The notes beneath the pieces are model-generated. The model searched no databases. It saw only the letters and a list, made by a program, of their open reading frames with translations, and was not told the DNA's origin. Shown piece after piece: positions 5,642 through 13,088 of a stretch of DNA of 25,341 bases. Made by a program: the position numbers and the translations under genes. The stretch is from a virus, in the IMG/VR virus record IMGVR_UViG_3300047276_000490, positions 1 through 25,341 of that record, one strand, 5' to 3'. Within the stretch, counting starts at the first letter, position 1; the number at the start of each line of letters is the position of its first letter.

Positions 5642-5883
5642 GGCCGCAGTATACGGCTAGGCAAGCCCCCAATGGGGGGCGTAAAGGATCCGCATGTTGG
5701 GCCGGTGCTCCTGTCATGCAAGTGGAGCTACCGGCCCGTGCTCTCCTGGAGCTTGTTGGTCGGTTCATGCGGGTTGGATGGCCCCAGTGGATCCGGGGCC
5801 GGAAAGTGGCCCTGCTGGTTGCCCAGCAGGGTAGGTGCCTGGCCTATGCCAGGTCTTGTCGGTTTGGTTGGACTGTCAAAAAA

Positions 5884-5935
5884 CGGGCCGTTTTTCGGGC
5901 ATCCGCTGAGCTCCCGCATAACGCGGTCGGTAGCG
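5884..5935 (-). repeat. 52-nt repeated element, upstream copy
   Basis: On the minus strand it reads ACCGACC...GGGAGCTC-A-GCGG...CGAAAAACGGC. It pairs with the copy at 5590-5641; together they bracket the hairpin-rich region. Confidence 0.5.
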
Positions 5936-5960
5936 TGTTGCCGTACTGACGACACCTGAG

Positions 5961-6027
5961 AACATGCCGATGTTATCAAATCGTGCAAGCGTATTTTGCA
6001 CTTATTTGAAAATATTTTTCGGGGCAC
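5961..6027 (-). promoter_or_regulatory. AT-rich putative promoter region for the tRNA/ncRNA unit
   Basis: The only AT-rich stretch in this part. It lies just downstream of the 6028-6055 terminator and upstream of the structured region. It contains two dyads, GTGCAA...TTGCAC (5983-6001) and AACAT-GCCG-ATGTT (5961-5974). GATAAC on the minus strand could be a -10 box, but no good -35 box lies at a standard spacing. Confidence 0.35.
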
Positions 6028-6055
6028 AAAAAAACCCCCGTTTTATTGGGGGTTT
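6028..6055 (-). terminator. Strong rho-independent terminator of the replication operon
   Basis: On the minus strand AAACCCCC-AATAAAAC-GGGGGTTTTTTT. It lies 9 bp after the stop of the last operon gene (6064). The opposite strand also has a short T-run, so it may be partly bidirectional. Confidence 0.9.
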
Positions 6056-6063
6056 GATCTAAA

Positions 6064-6198
6064 TCAGCCGCCGGTAAGCTCGTGCAGCCGCCGGGCAAGC
6101 GCCAGGATCCGAACGGTGTTCCACTGGCTTGGGGACGTGTGCACCAGGATCTGCGCGAGCTCCTTGGCGACGGCTTCGATCTCGTCACTTGTTGCCAT
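6064..6198 (-). CDS. Small helical protein (44 aa)
   Basis: A 44-residue protein that opens MATSDEIEAVAKELAQILVH and ends LALARRLHELTGG, predicted helical with no membrane segment. It is supported by a clear Shine-Dalgarno sequence (AAGGAGG about 10 nt before ATG 6198), a 14-bp overlap with the upstream gene, and its place as the last gene before the terminator at 6028-6055. Unknown function. Confidence 0.65.
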   Translation of the reverse strand: MATSDEIEAVAKELAQILVHTSPSQWNTVRILALARRLHELTGG

Positions 6199-6391
6199 AA
6201 CGCGTGGCCTCCTTGACCAGGCGATCCCAGATCGCGACTGCGGCGTGGCATTGATCGCAGCCGTCTTCGTCGTGGACGCAGCCTTCCTGCATCGGCAGCG
6301 CGACGTTGTTGCCGGCGCTGATCAGGCGCTGGATCAGGAGATCCTTGTCGGCGAGCTGCGCGATCAGCTTTCGTTCGTTGTGTTCGCTCAT
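6185..6391 (-). CDS. Small protein with Cys/His cluster (68 aa)
   Basis: A 68-residue protein starting MSEHNERKLIAQL. A CVHDEDGCDQCH segment puts Cys38, His40, Cys45, Cys48 and His49 close together, which could bind zinc. The start ATG 6391 overlaps the upstream stop as ATGA. An in-frame ATG at 6454 would give 89 residues but a long overlap, so it is not preferred. Unknown function; it is one of several small accessory proteins at the end of the replication operon. Confidence 0.6.
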   Translation of the reverse strand: MSEHNERKLIAQLADKDLLIQRLISAGNNVALPMQEGCVHDEDGCDQCHAAVAIWDRLVKEATRYGNK

Positions 6392-6639
6392 TGTTTTGGG
6401 GGAAGATGATCCTTGGGGAACGGGATCTCGGATCCGTTCTTTCCGGATCGCCAATCAAGCCAATCCTTCAGATCGGCCTGGAGCCCGTTCCATTTGAGGT
6501 AAGACCGGATGCCTTCCAGCTCGCTGAGCTCTCCGGTCAGCCGCTCGACCTCGGCCTTTAGGCGGGCGATTTCCGCTAGCTGTGTGTCGATAATGCCGTT
6601 GTATTGTTCAACGGTGCGTTCGTGATTTTGATCAGCCAT
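6388..6639 (-). CDS. Small coiled-coil protein
   Basis: An 83-residue protein. Residues about 8-45 (VEQYNGIIDTQLAEIARLKA continuing EVERLTGELSELEG) have heptad hydrophobic spacing typical of a coiled coil. The C-terminus (LKDWLDWRSGKNG) is Trp-rich and polar. It overlaps the upstream gene by 8 bp. The start is preceded by CAACCGACATG, which here is also coding sequence of that gene. Unknown function. Confidence 0.6.
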   Translation of the reverse strand: MADQNHERTVEQYNGIIDTQLAEIARLKAEVERLTGELSELEGIRSYLKWNGLQADLKDWLDWRSGKNGSEIPFPKDHLPPKQ

Positions 6640-6856
6640 GTCGGTTGTACGGCTCCGGGCCGTCGACGATCGTGAAGCCGTCGTTGCCGCTGATCAGCTT
6701 CGACCCGTCGGCGAAGGTCTTGGTGTTGGTCGCGCGTTCGACCTGGGCTTGCAGCTTCGCGACCTGGCTGGCCAGGGACGCGACCTGGGCTTCCAGGTGG
6801 TTGATGCGGCCCAGGACGTGGGCCATGTGGTCGTTCAGTCGTTCGATATCGTTCAT
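6632..6856 (-). CDS. Small coiled-coil protein
   Basis: A 74-residue protein. Residues 3-45 (IERLNDHMAHVLGRINHLEA then QVASLASQVAKLQAQVER) form a clear heptad coiled coil. The short tail (ADGSKLISGNDGFTIVDGPE) looks like a small beta element. The start overlaps the primase-helicase stop (ATGA). Together with the next gene it makes two consecutive coiled-coil proteins that may interact; function unknown. Confidence 0.6.
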   Translation of the reverse strand: MNDIERLNDHMAHVLGRINHLEAQVASLASQVAKLQAQVERATNTKTFADGSKLISGNDGFTIVDGPEPYNRHG

Positions 6857-9114
6857 TGTTTGTACTTGGTATGGCAGGAATTATTGGAGGCGTCGTAGAT
6901 CCAGTCACGCCAATTAGGCGGATCGTAGGCGCCGGAGCTGAGCTCCGCGCCGGCGGAGTCCGAGGCGATCGGGCCGCCTGGGATATCGAGCCACTTCTTG
7001 TCGCGGCCGCCCTTGGCGGCCGTGGCGACGACGCTGCCGTCCATCTTCATATGGTCGACCAGGCGTGCGAACTCTCCTGGGCCGGTATGGCTGAAGATCG
7101 GGGGGAGCTCGTTTCGGCGTAGGTACAGCCCGGACTTGGAGTTCTTGCCCTCCAGGGAGTACGGGTGCCCGGAGCTTGCGGCGCGCTCGATGGCGGCCAG
7201 GAGCCAGGCATGGCTTTCGTTGAAATTGGGATCGCTATACCGGTCCTGGCTGGTGACGTCGGCCAGGAGCCCGCAGGGCTGCCGGTGCAGGGTCAGCTCC
7301 CCTTTGAGCATCTCCGGGTTGTTCTTCTTAACGATGGCCATCTTGTACAGCATGCCGCGTTCGGACATGAGGTCCATGGCCGCCATGCGCCGGTCGTAGT
7401 CGGAGCAGTGCCACATTCCGATGACGGCGCGGAAGGCCGCGGGCAGCGCGGAGCTGCCGCGGATCGAAGCCAGCATGTCCTCGCCGTTGCGGATGGGCTC
7501 GTCGCCCTGCTTGCGGATATGGTGGGACACCAGGATCGTGGGCATCTCGCCGGTGGCGCCCCGGACCTTGGTGAGCTCGCGCACGAACTCGTTGATGATG
7601 ATCGCGGCGTTCTCCTCGCCGTGCAGGGTGCTGTTGAGCGTATCCAGCATAAAGAGCTTTAGGTCAGGGATGGCAGCCATCTGCTTGAGGGATTCCTTCC
7701 AGCGTTCGCTGGAGCAGGACGACCCGGTGCGCTGATCCTTCTCGACCAGGGGGAAGCTGCCGCCGGCCTCGATCAGGGGGACGATGATCAGCTTGTCCTC
7801 GGACGCCTTGCGCGTCTCCTGGGGGTCGATATCGTTCATGCGCCGGCGGAGCTCCTCGCGGTCGTCTTCGGTCGTCATATAGACAACCGACCCGCCGTAG
7901 TTGACCTTGTGGCCAAGCCAGGTGTTTGCGCAACCTGGCTTCCAGGTGGCTACTTTGATTGCTAGATCGAGCATAAGAAAGGTCTTACCGGCGCCGCCTT
8001 CGGCGACGAACAGCTGGTGCTTGCCGTCCATGACCAGGCTTGAGACCAGGAAGCGGCGGGGCTCAAGGGGGCCCTTGTCCCATTTGCGGACGACCCAGTC
8101 CTTGAGGATCAGCTCCTTGTGCTGGACGATCTCCAGGATCTCGCCCTTCTCGGCGCGGTCCTTGTTCACCAGCCCGGTGAACTCGGCCTGGAACTGGGCT
8201 GCGGGCCAGGGTGGAACCATGTTCAGCTCTACCCAGGTGCGGGTAAGCTCCTTGGCTTGGTCCATGGTATAGTCGCCTTTCCGGGCCAGGCTGATGTAAT
8301 ACCCGGCGACGCGGCTGAAGGTAGCCCAGCGGGTCGAGGCGCCTTCCCCGCCGGCGTGGACCTTGTCGTCTATGATCAGCGGTGCCTTGGGCTCCTGGCT
8401 GGCGCCTGGGGCGTCGAGCACGGGCATGTCGGCGGGCAAGGGGAGGTGGTCGGCGGCCACGATCATGTCGACCACCTGGTAGGTGCGCATGCTCAAGGGC
8501 TGGATCGTGACCGGCGTGGGCTTGCCGTTCTTGTTGTGGACGGAGCCGGCGATGCGGACGGGCTGGTGCGCGCGTCCAAAGGGGTTGGTGGCTACGCCCA
8601 GGCCGAACATCATATCGCCCCCGCCGCCCAGGGCTATCCGGTGGCGGAGCTTGATCAGCCCGGAAATGTCCTGGCATAGGTTGTCCAGGGTCCAATACGC
8701 GTGGCGCTTCTGGTGCCCTTCGGCGGTCTTGCCGCCGGAGTAGACCACCGCGGTGGGCATGCCCATGACGTTCTCAAGCTCGATCATCTTCTCCGGGATA
8801 TCGCCGCTGTCTATGTCGACGACGACGGACCCGAAGGCCTGGACGTTCTTGGCTTCGCCCTTCGGCGCCGACAGGATCGCCGGCACGATGAAGGATCCGA
8901 TGCCGTTCTCGTTCCAGCGCGCGACGTGGCGGGAGACCTCGGCGACCAAGGCTTCGGGGCTGCCCCCGATGGCGGCCAGGTCGATGAAGATATCCTCGCG
9001 GAACTTGCCCTCCTGAGGCGTGCCCTTTTCGCCGATGCCGCGTAGGTTGACATAGCCCTGGTTGGGGCAGCTGCCGAACACGACCGACAGGTAGGCGTCG
9101 ATCTGATCGCTCAT
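6853..9114 (-). CDS. Primase-helicase (AEP/RepB-like primase fused to RepA/RecA-fold helicase)
   Basis: A 753-residue protein when started at ATG 9114 (MSDQIDAYLS), which overlaps the upstream stop as ATGA. A longer open frame to 9366 is P/R-rich and is a shadow of the previous gene. The N-terminal part has AEP primase signs: VVVDIDSGD (Asp100, Asp102) and PTAVVYSGGKT...GHQKRHAYW. The C-terminal part is a RecA-fold hexameric helicase: Walker A AEGGAGKT (371-378), Walker B-like LKLFMLDTLNS, and a VSHH segment. It likely opens and primes the replication fork. It is the largest gene of the overlapping operon; no DNA polymerase is encoded in the window. Confidence 0.85.
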   Translation of the reverse strand: MSDQIDAYLSVVFGSCPNQGYVNLRGIGEKGTPQEGKFREDIFIDLAAIGGSPEALVAEVSRHVARWNENGIGSFIVPAILSAPKGEAKNVQAFGSVVVDIDSGDIPEKMIELENVMGMPTAVVYSGGKTAEGHQKRHAYWTLDNLCQDISGLIKLRHRIALGGGGDMMFGLGVATNPFGRAHQPVRIAGSVHNKNGKPTPVTIQPLSMRTYQVVDMIVAADHLPLPADMPVLDAPGASQEPKAPLIIDDKVHAGGEGASTRWATFSRVAGYYISLARKGDYTMDQAKELTRTWVELNMVPPWPAAQFQAEFTGLVNKDRAEKGEILEIVQHKELILKDWVVRKWDKGPLEPRRFLVSSLVMDGKHQLFVAEGGAGKTFLMLDLAIKVATWKPGCANTWLGHKVNYGGSVVYMTTEDDREELRRRMNDIDPQETRKASEDKLIIVPLIEAGGSFPLVEKDQRTGSSCSSERWKESLKQMAAIPDLKLFMLDTLNSTLHGEENAAIIINEFVRELTKVRGATGEMPTILVSHHIRKQGDEPIRNGEDMLASIRGSSALPAAFRAVIGMWHCSDYDRRMAAMDLMSERGMLYKMAIVKKNNPEMLKGELTLHRQPCGLLADVTSQDRYSDPNFNESHAWLLAAIERAASSGHPYSLEGKNSKSGLYLRRNELPPIFSHTGPGEFARLVDHMKMDGSVVATAAKGGRDKKWLDIPGGPIASDSAGAELSSGAYDPPNWRDWIYDASNNSCHTKYKQ

Positions 9115-9494
9115 GGCATCAGCCGGTTGTTCCGGTTCGGCAGCTGGAGTCCGTTGTCCTTGATGAAGCGGGAAACGTTCCACTCGCCGACGCCTAGCGC
9201 AACCGCGATCTGCGCGTGGGTCTTGCCCTGGGCGCGCATCTCCTGGATCTTCGCCTCCCAGCCGGTCTTGTCGAACTTGTAGCCCCGGCGGTTGCGGCGG
9301 TTCTTCCACTGGAAGCCGGTGATACGGGTCCAGTTGCGCAAGCAGGACGGCGACCAGCCCAGCCACTCGGCAGCCTGGTTGATGTTCATCCCCTTGCGGT
9401 TGGCGCGGTGCATCAGGGGAAGCATGGCCTTGATCCGTTCCATGCGCCCGTAGGTCATATCGACGCTGCGGAACTTGGAGCTCTTGCGGTTCAT
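9111..9494 (-). CDS. DNA-binding protein with two helix-turn-helix motifs
   Basis: A 127-residue basic protein from ATG 9494 (MNRKSSKFRS). Two HTH segments are visible: residues 38-55 (INQAAEWLGWSPSCLRNW) and 92-111 (THAQIAVALGVGEWNVSRFI), joined by a basic linker (KNRRNRRGYK). The stop/start overlaps on both sides are ATGA, so it is translationally coupled with the nuclease block above and the primase-helicase below. A role as initiator-like or regulatory DNA-binding protein for replication is inferred from position. Confidence 0.65.
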   Translation of the reverse strand: MNRKSSKFRSVDMTYGRMERIKAMLPLMHRANRKGMNINQAAEWLGWSPSCLRNWTRITGFQWKNRRNRRGYKFDKTGWEAKIQEMRAQGKTHAQIAVALGVGEWNVSRFIKDNGLQLPNRNNRLMP

Positions 9495-9793
9495 AGGAGG
9501 CGGATGAAGATCGGGGTTCGCTTGCCGACGTAGGCGCCGGTGACGTTGAAGCTCATATGCTCCAGGGCGTCTTCCTCGGTCATACCGTCGCGGGTGCGGA
9601 AGATCTCGATGCACTTGTCGTAGCTGTAGGCCACGACGGGTTCGGATACGCCTTCGGTGATGCCGATGATCGCGGCGTCCAGGCCGTCAGCCACGAGCAT
9701 CTCGCCGTCGGCGAGTTCGTCTACCAAGGCGCGCATGACGGCGCCCTCCTTTTCGAGCTGCTTGAGCTCCCGCTTGCTTACTTTTTTAGCCAT
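9491..9793 (-). CDS. Conserved phage protein of unknown function
   Basis: A 100-residue protein from ATG 9793 (MAKKVSKRELKQL). The core reads DGLDAAIIGITEG...AYSYDKCIEIFRTRDGMTEE...FNVTGAYVGKRTPIF. I recognise this as a protein common in phage replication regions but do not know a proven function. The start is preceded by the C/A-rich leader CAACCCCCAACC...GAAACACCAAAATG and lies inside the end of the nuclease gene (16-bp overlap). The frame extends to 9841, but the leader argues for 9793. Confidence 0.7.
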   Translation of the reverse strand: MAKKVSKRELKQLEKEGAVMRALVDELADGEMLVADGLDAAIIGITEGVSEPVVAYSYDKCIEIFRTRDGMTEEDALEHMSFNVTGAYVGKRTPIFIRLL

Positions 9794-10548
9794 TTTGGTG
9801 TTTCGGTTGGGGGTTGAATGAAGGTGGGTTTGGACCAGCACGTGGCGCGGAAGTCACAGAACTTGCAGCGGAAGTCGGTGGACTCGTTGCTGATCCTGTT
9901 GAGCTCCTCAGGGTTGCTTGAGCTGACGACGCGCACGGCGCGGTCGCTGGCCTCCTGGGCTGCGCGGGCGTCGAAGGCGATGATCTCGGCGTGGACCTCG
10001 CCGGTATTGCGGTTCTGGATCGTGAACACGCAGACCTGGAGCTCCATATAGGCCATGTAGACCTGTGCCTGGGCGTAGTACAGGGGCTTGGCGACCTTGA
10101 TGCCCTTGGTCACGGCTTCCTTCCAGCCCTTCTCGTTCAGCGCCTTGTTCTCCCACAGGGCCGGCCATGCCACGGCGACACCGGCTGGTCCAGCCAGGAT
10201 CACCCCGTCGATATGGCCCTTGAGCTTGCCCCCGGCGGCGGCGAAACCGAACTGCTTGCCGTCCTCCCCGGAAGTCAGGAGCTCAAAGCCGGCGATCTTC
10301 AGGTATTCGGCCATGCGGCCTTCGCCGTCGTGGCCCATATCGAAGATGCGCAAGATCGACGCCTTGAAATCCTTATCGGGTGGTTCGTTGTGGTAGATGT
10401 AGCCGAGCTTGCGGTCGCAGGGATCGCCCCACACGGAAGCGCCCAGGTATTGCCGGCGTTCTTGGCCGCGGCGCTTGAGGGTCATGGCTGAATCCAACGA
10501 TGCGACGACGGCGGCCGCAGCAGGATCGGGGTTAAAGTCCTGGAACAT
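9778..10548 (-). CDS. Cas4/RecB-like PD-(D/E)XK nuclease with Fe-S cysteines
   Basis: A 256-residue protein. Nuclease motifs in order: H73 in MGHDGEGRMAEYL, D114 in GHIDGVI, WENKAL (Glu133, Lys135), and YYAQAQVYM (the QxxxY-like motif). Cys44 (CDRKLGY) together with CKFCDFRATCW (Cys228, Cys231, Cys237) gives the four-cysteine arrangement that binds a 4Fe-4S cluster in Cas4 and AddB-type nucleases. It probably acts as a DNA exonuclease in recombination or replication. Its ATG overlaps the helicase stop (TAATG), so the pair may work together in end processing. Confidence 0.82.
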   Translation of the reverse strand: MFQDFNPDPAAAAVVASLDSAMTLKRRGQERRQYLGASVWGDPCDRKLGYIYHNEPPDKDFKASILRIFDMGHDGEGRMAEYLKIAGFELLTSGEDGKQFGFAAAGGKLKGHIDGVILAGPAGVAVAWPALWENKALNEKGWKEAVTKGIKVAKPLYYAQAQVYMAYMELQVCVFTIQNRNTGEVHAEIIAFDARAAQEASDRAVRVVSSSNPEELNRISNESTDFRCKFCDFRATCWSKPTFIQPPTETPKWLKK

Positions 10549-12188
10549 TATTTTAGGATGATGTGCTGGATGCGTGGTTCGTTAAGTTTCCAGGTGATCA
10601 AGCAGCATGCGAGGTACTTGGTCATGCCGAAGACGATGCCCTGGGCAAGGCCAAGCATTGACAGTTGCTTGTCGGAAGCTGGCTGCGTCAGCCAGCGCTT
10701 GGTCTTCTTGGCTGCGTCCTTGTTGCCGTGCTCCCGGAGGAAGTCGTCGGCGGAAGCCAAGGCCTGGAGCTTGTCCGGGGATCGGTTGAGGAAGTTTACC
10801 CGAGTCCCACGGAGTCCCCCGACCGCATGCCACATCCCGTCGTGGTCGACCAGGCATGCCCAGGCGTCGATCCCGTGCGCCATCGTGACGGCGCCGTCGA
10901 ACATGTCCTGCCACCGGAAGGGAGAAAGCTCCATGAGGTGGATCTCGGTCATGACGAACTCCTCCAGGGGTTTCCGTGGCGTTCCTTGGCTGTCTTCTTC
11001 GGTATGGTCATGGCCGCACACCGGGCAGATCTTGACGCCTGGCGGAAGCTCTATGCCGCAGCCGTCGCAGTGGCGGGTGCGGTCGGATGGTTCGCGGTCC
11101 CGTCCAACGGTCGGATCGCACTCGATCGATCCGTGGGTCAGCAGGGAATACCCGAAGTCCAGGACGATGCAGTCGGATTTGACGACGCCTGGGTAGCGCG
11201 CCGGGTCGACCTTGCGCAGTCCGCGCCCGATCATCTGGATCATCGTGCCCTTGTAGGAGCACGGGCGCAGCAGGATGACGCAGCTGACGTCCTGGCAGTC
11301 CCAGCCTTCGGTCAGCACGGCGACGTTGACGAGCACCTGGATCTCTCCCTTGTCGAAGCTCTTGAGCACCTTGCGACGGACGCCGTCGGGCATGTCGCCG
11401 TGCACGATATCGCAGGATACGCCGGCGACCTTGAAGCCTTCCATGACGTGCTCGGCGTGGGATACGGTGGAGCAGAAGGCAACGGTCTTGCGGGTTCCGG
11501 CCCGGTCTTTCCATTCCTGGATCACGCGCTCGTTGACCGCCTGTTTGTCCATGATCTGGGACACGGCGTCCATGTCGAAGTCGTTGGCGGTCATCTTGAC
11601 CTTGGCCAGGTCGCCGCGGATATCGCAGTCGACGACGAAGAACCGCGGCTTAACGAGGAAGCCTGAGGCGATCAGCTCGCCCAAGGTGATGACGTCTGAG
11701 ATGTTGTTGAACGCGGCGAGCAGCGCCTTGCCGTCGCCTCGCTGCGGCGTCGCGGTGACGCCGAACACCTTGAGGCGCGGGTTGATTGAGCGCGCCTGGG
11801 CGATGATGTTCTGGTAGCTGGCTGCAGCCACATGGTGGGCTTCGTCGATGACGAGCAGATCCAGCGGGGGGATGGACTCCAGGTTGTCCTTACGGCACAA
11901 GGTTTGGACCATCCCAAAGGTGACACCTGGAGACCAGCGCTTGCGGTCCGCGGTGTATAGGTCGGTTTCAACGGTAGGGGCGACGGCCCGGAACGTGGCC
12001 CGGTTCTGGGCTACGAGCTCGTCGCGGTGTTGCAGGATCAGCGCGCGCCCGCCGATCTGCTTGGCTACCGCCGAGAGCATCACTGTCTTGCCGGCGCCGG
12101 TGGGCGCGATGCCTAGGGTGTTGCCCTTGGTGTTGAGGGCGTCGATGCAGCGGTCGACGAAGTCGCGCTGGCGTGGGCGTAGAAGCAT
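10548..12188 (-). CDS. DEAD/DEAH-box superfamily 2 helicase
   Basis: A 546-residue protein with all core SF2 motifs: Walker A APTGAGKT (28-35), DEAH (115-118), TATPQR (145-150), LTEGWD (292-297) and QMIGRGLRK (318-326). A CDGC...CPVC zinc ribbon (Cys374, 377, 388, 391) follows the helicase core, and the C-terminal 140 residues are a separate accessory domain. It resembles phage SSL2/RecG-side helicases that unwind or remodel branched DNA. It is the first gene of the operon running to 6064. The leader ends ATACCGACATG, with no Shine-Dalgarno sequence. Confidence 0.9.
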   Translation of the reverse strand: MLLRPRQRDFVDRCIDALNTKGNTLGIAPTGAGKTVMLSAVAKQIGGRALILQHRDELVAQNRATFRAVAPTVETDLYTADRKRWSPGVTFGMVQTLCRKDNLESIPPLDLLVIDEAHHVAAASYQNIIAQARSINPRLKVFGVTATPQRGDGKALLAAFNNISDVITLGELIASGFLVKPRFFVVDCDIRGDLAKVKMTANDFDMDAVSQIMDKQAVNERVIQEWKDRAGTRKTVAFCSTVSHAEHVMEGFKVAGVSCDIVHGDMPDGVRRKVLKSFDKGEIQVLVNVAVLTEGWDCQDVSCVILLRPCSYKGTMIQMIGRGLRKVDPARYPGVVKSDCIVLDFGYSLLTHGSIECDPTVGRDREPSDRTRHCDGCGIELPPGVKICPVCGHDHTEEDSQGTPRKPLEEFVMTEIHLMELSPFRWQDMFDGAVTMAHGIDAWACLVDHDGMWHAVGGLRGTRVNFLNRSPDKLQALASADDFLREHGNKDAAKKTKRWLTQPASDKQLSMLGLAQGIVFGMTKYLACCLITWKLNEPRIQHIILK

Positions 12189-12312
12189 GTCGGTATGCGT
12201 GGATGGGGGGGCTCCGGGATAGGCTGTCCAACCATAAGCTTCACCGGTAAAGGCATGGTAGCCGGGATGGAACCGACTCCGTCCTTACTTTCCTGCCACG
12301 CCCCCTTCTCCT

Positions 12313-12344
12313 AAAAATGGACCGGCTAGGTTGCCCTAGCCGGT
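12313..12344 (-). terminator. Intrinsic terminator after the DUF669-like gene
   Basis: On the minus strand ACCGGCTAG-GGCAAC-CTAGCCGGT is followed by CCATTTTT. It starts 6 bp after the stop at 12350 and separates the recombination operon from the replication operon. Confidence 0.8.
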
Positions 12345-12349
12345 TGTGA

Positions 12350-13060
12350 TCAGTACGGGTTGTTGCCGGAAGTGTCCAGGCCAAGGTCGCCGTTCTGGCG
12401 CTTGTTGATCCACTTCGGCCCGTTGTTGATCGTGGGCTGCGTCGGGGCGATGGGCGCCACCGGGCGGATGACGGGCTGGATCGGCGCCTGGGCGGGAGCG
12501 CCGAAGGAAGGCTGGCCGAACGCGGTCTTGCGGGCAACCGAGCCGTCGCCGGCAAGCTGCGTCCACAGCTTGCTGGTGCCGGAGGACGGGGCGGGAGACA
12601 GGAACTCGGCGACCTCGTTCTTGTCGTCGTAGCCGTCCTTGCCCTTGGCAACCTTGATCTTGATCGCGACAGTCAGGCCTTCCAAGGCGGCGATCACGGC
12701 GTTGAAGCTGGCGCCATTGAACTTGTCGTAGCTCCGGGCGTCCAGGGGATTGAACACGCCGGCGGCCTCAAACATGCGGCACATCGCGGCGAGGCCCATC
12801 AGGGCGCCGTCGTTTTTGCCTTCGTTGCGGAGGGCGTGGTTCTGGTTGCGCTCGTCCTGAGGGTTCATGACGATCGTCCAGACCTTGCGGCCGGTGTACT
12901 GGCCTTCGGAAATCGTGAGCTCCAGGTTGGCGTAGGTGCCGCCCGTGCGCTTGGACTCCTTGATGCCGGTCGGCTTGACCACGGCGAAGGCCAGCGTGCC
13001 GTGGGGGATGAGGGCGCTGGGGCCCTGGGAGCTGGAGGCTCCGGATTGCGAGGTGAACAT
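12350..13060 (-). CDS. DUF669-like single-strand DNA-binding protein
   Basis: A 236-residue protein. Residues 15-150 (HGTLAFAVVKPTGIKESKRT with GGTYANLELTI and YTGRKVWTIVMNP) follow the pattern of phage DUF669/SSB-like proteins: strand, K..K.GG.Y..LE, then GR.VW. The C-terminal 80 residues are Pro/Gln/Ala-rich and disordered-looking, as in SSB tails. It sits next to the Sak4-like ATPase, a pairing known for phage annealing systems. The leader is AACAAAACCAAACC...AAAAAACATCATG, without a Shine-Dalgarno sequence. The SSB role is inferred. Confidence 0.7.
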   Translation of the reverse strand: MFTSQSGASSSQGPSALIPHGTLAFAVVKPTGIKESKRTGGTYANLELTISEGQYTGRKVWTIVMNPQDERNQNHALRNEGKNDGALMGLAAMCRMFEAAGVFNPLDARSYDKFNGASFNAVIAALEGLTVAIKIKVAKGKDGYDDKNEVAEFLSPAPSSGTSKLWTQLAGDGSVARKTAFGQPSFGAPAQAPIQPVIRPVAPIAPTQPTINNGPKWINKRQNGDLGLDTSGNNPY

Positions 13061-13088
13061 GATGTTTTTTGGTTTGGTTTTGTTTTTT

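Larger units (their letters stand above)
5581..5960 (-). ncRNA. Hairpin-rich noncoding region, candidate large structured RNA
   Basis: No credible gene. At least six hairpins occur in 380 bp: 5665-5680 (GCCCCC/GGGGGC), 5699-5737 (GGGCCGGT-GCTCC with GGAGC-T-ACCGGCCC), 5780-5800 (GGCCCC/GGGGCC), 5810-5831 (9-bp stem, GCAA tetraloop on the minus strand), 5838-5853 (CCTGGC/GCCAGG) and 5879-5895. Related 52-nt elements flank it (5590-5641, 5884-5935). It lies directly upstream of two tRNA genes on the same strand. The strand and RNA nature are inferred from that context. Large ornate phage RNAs (GOLLD, ROOL) are known next to tRNAs, but I cannot claim membership of either class. Confidence 0.5.

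Noticed and set aside
5699-5737. Possible third tRNA (starts GGGCCGGTAGCTCC)
   Set aside because: The first bases resemble a tRNA acceptor and D stem, but the strand folds straight back into an acceptor-like arm with no anticodon or T arm; it is kept only as a hairpin.
5535-5768. 77-residue minus-strand frame
   Set aside because: It overlaps tRNA-Glu copy 2 and the hairpin region, and its composition (Pro/Ser/Ala) does not look coding.
5728-6027. 99-residue minus-strand frame
   Set aside because: It runs through the promoter-like stretch and four hairpins; there is no Shine-Dalgarno sequence or shared leader, and the composition is noncoding-like.
9115-9366. N-terminal extension of the primase-helicase frame
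   Set aside because: The extra 84 residues are Pro/Arg-rich and read through the double-HTH gene in another frame; ATGA coupling at 9114 marks the real start.
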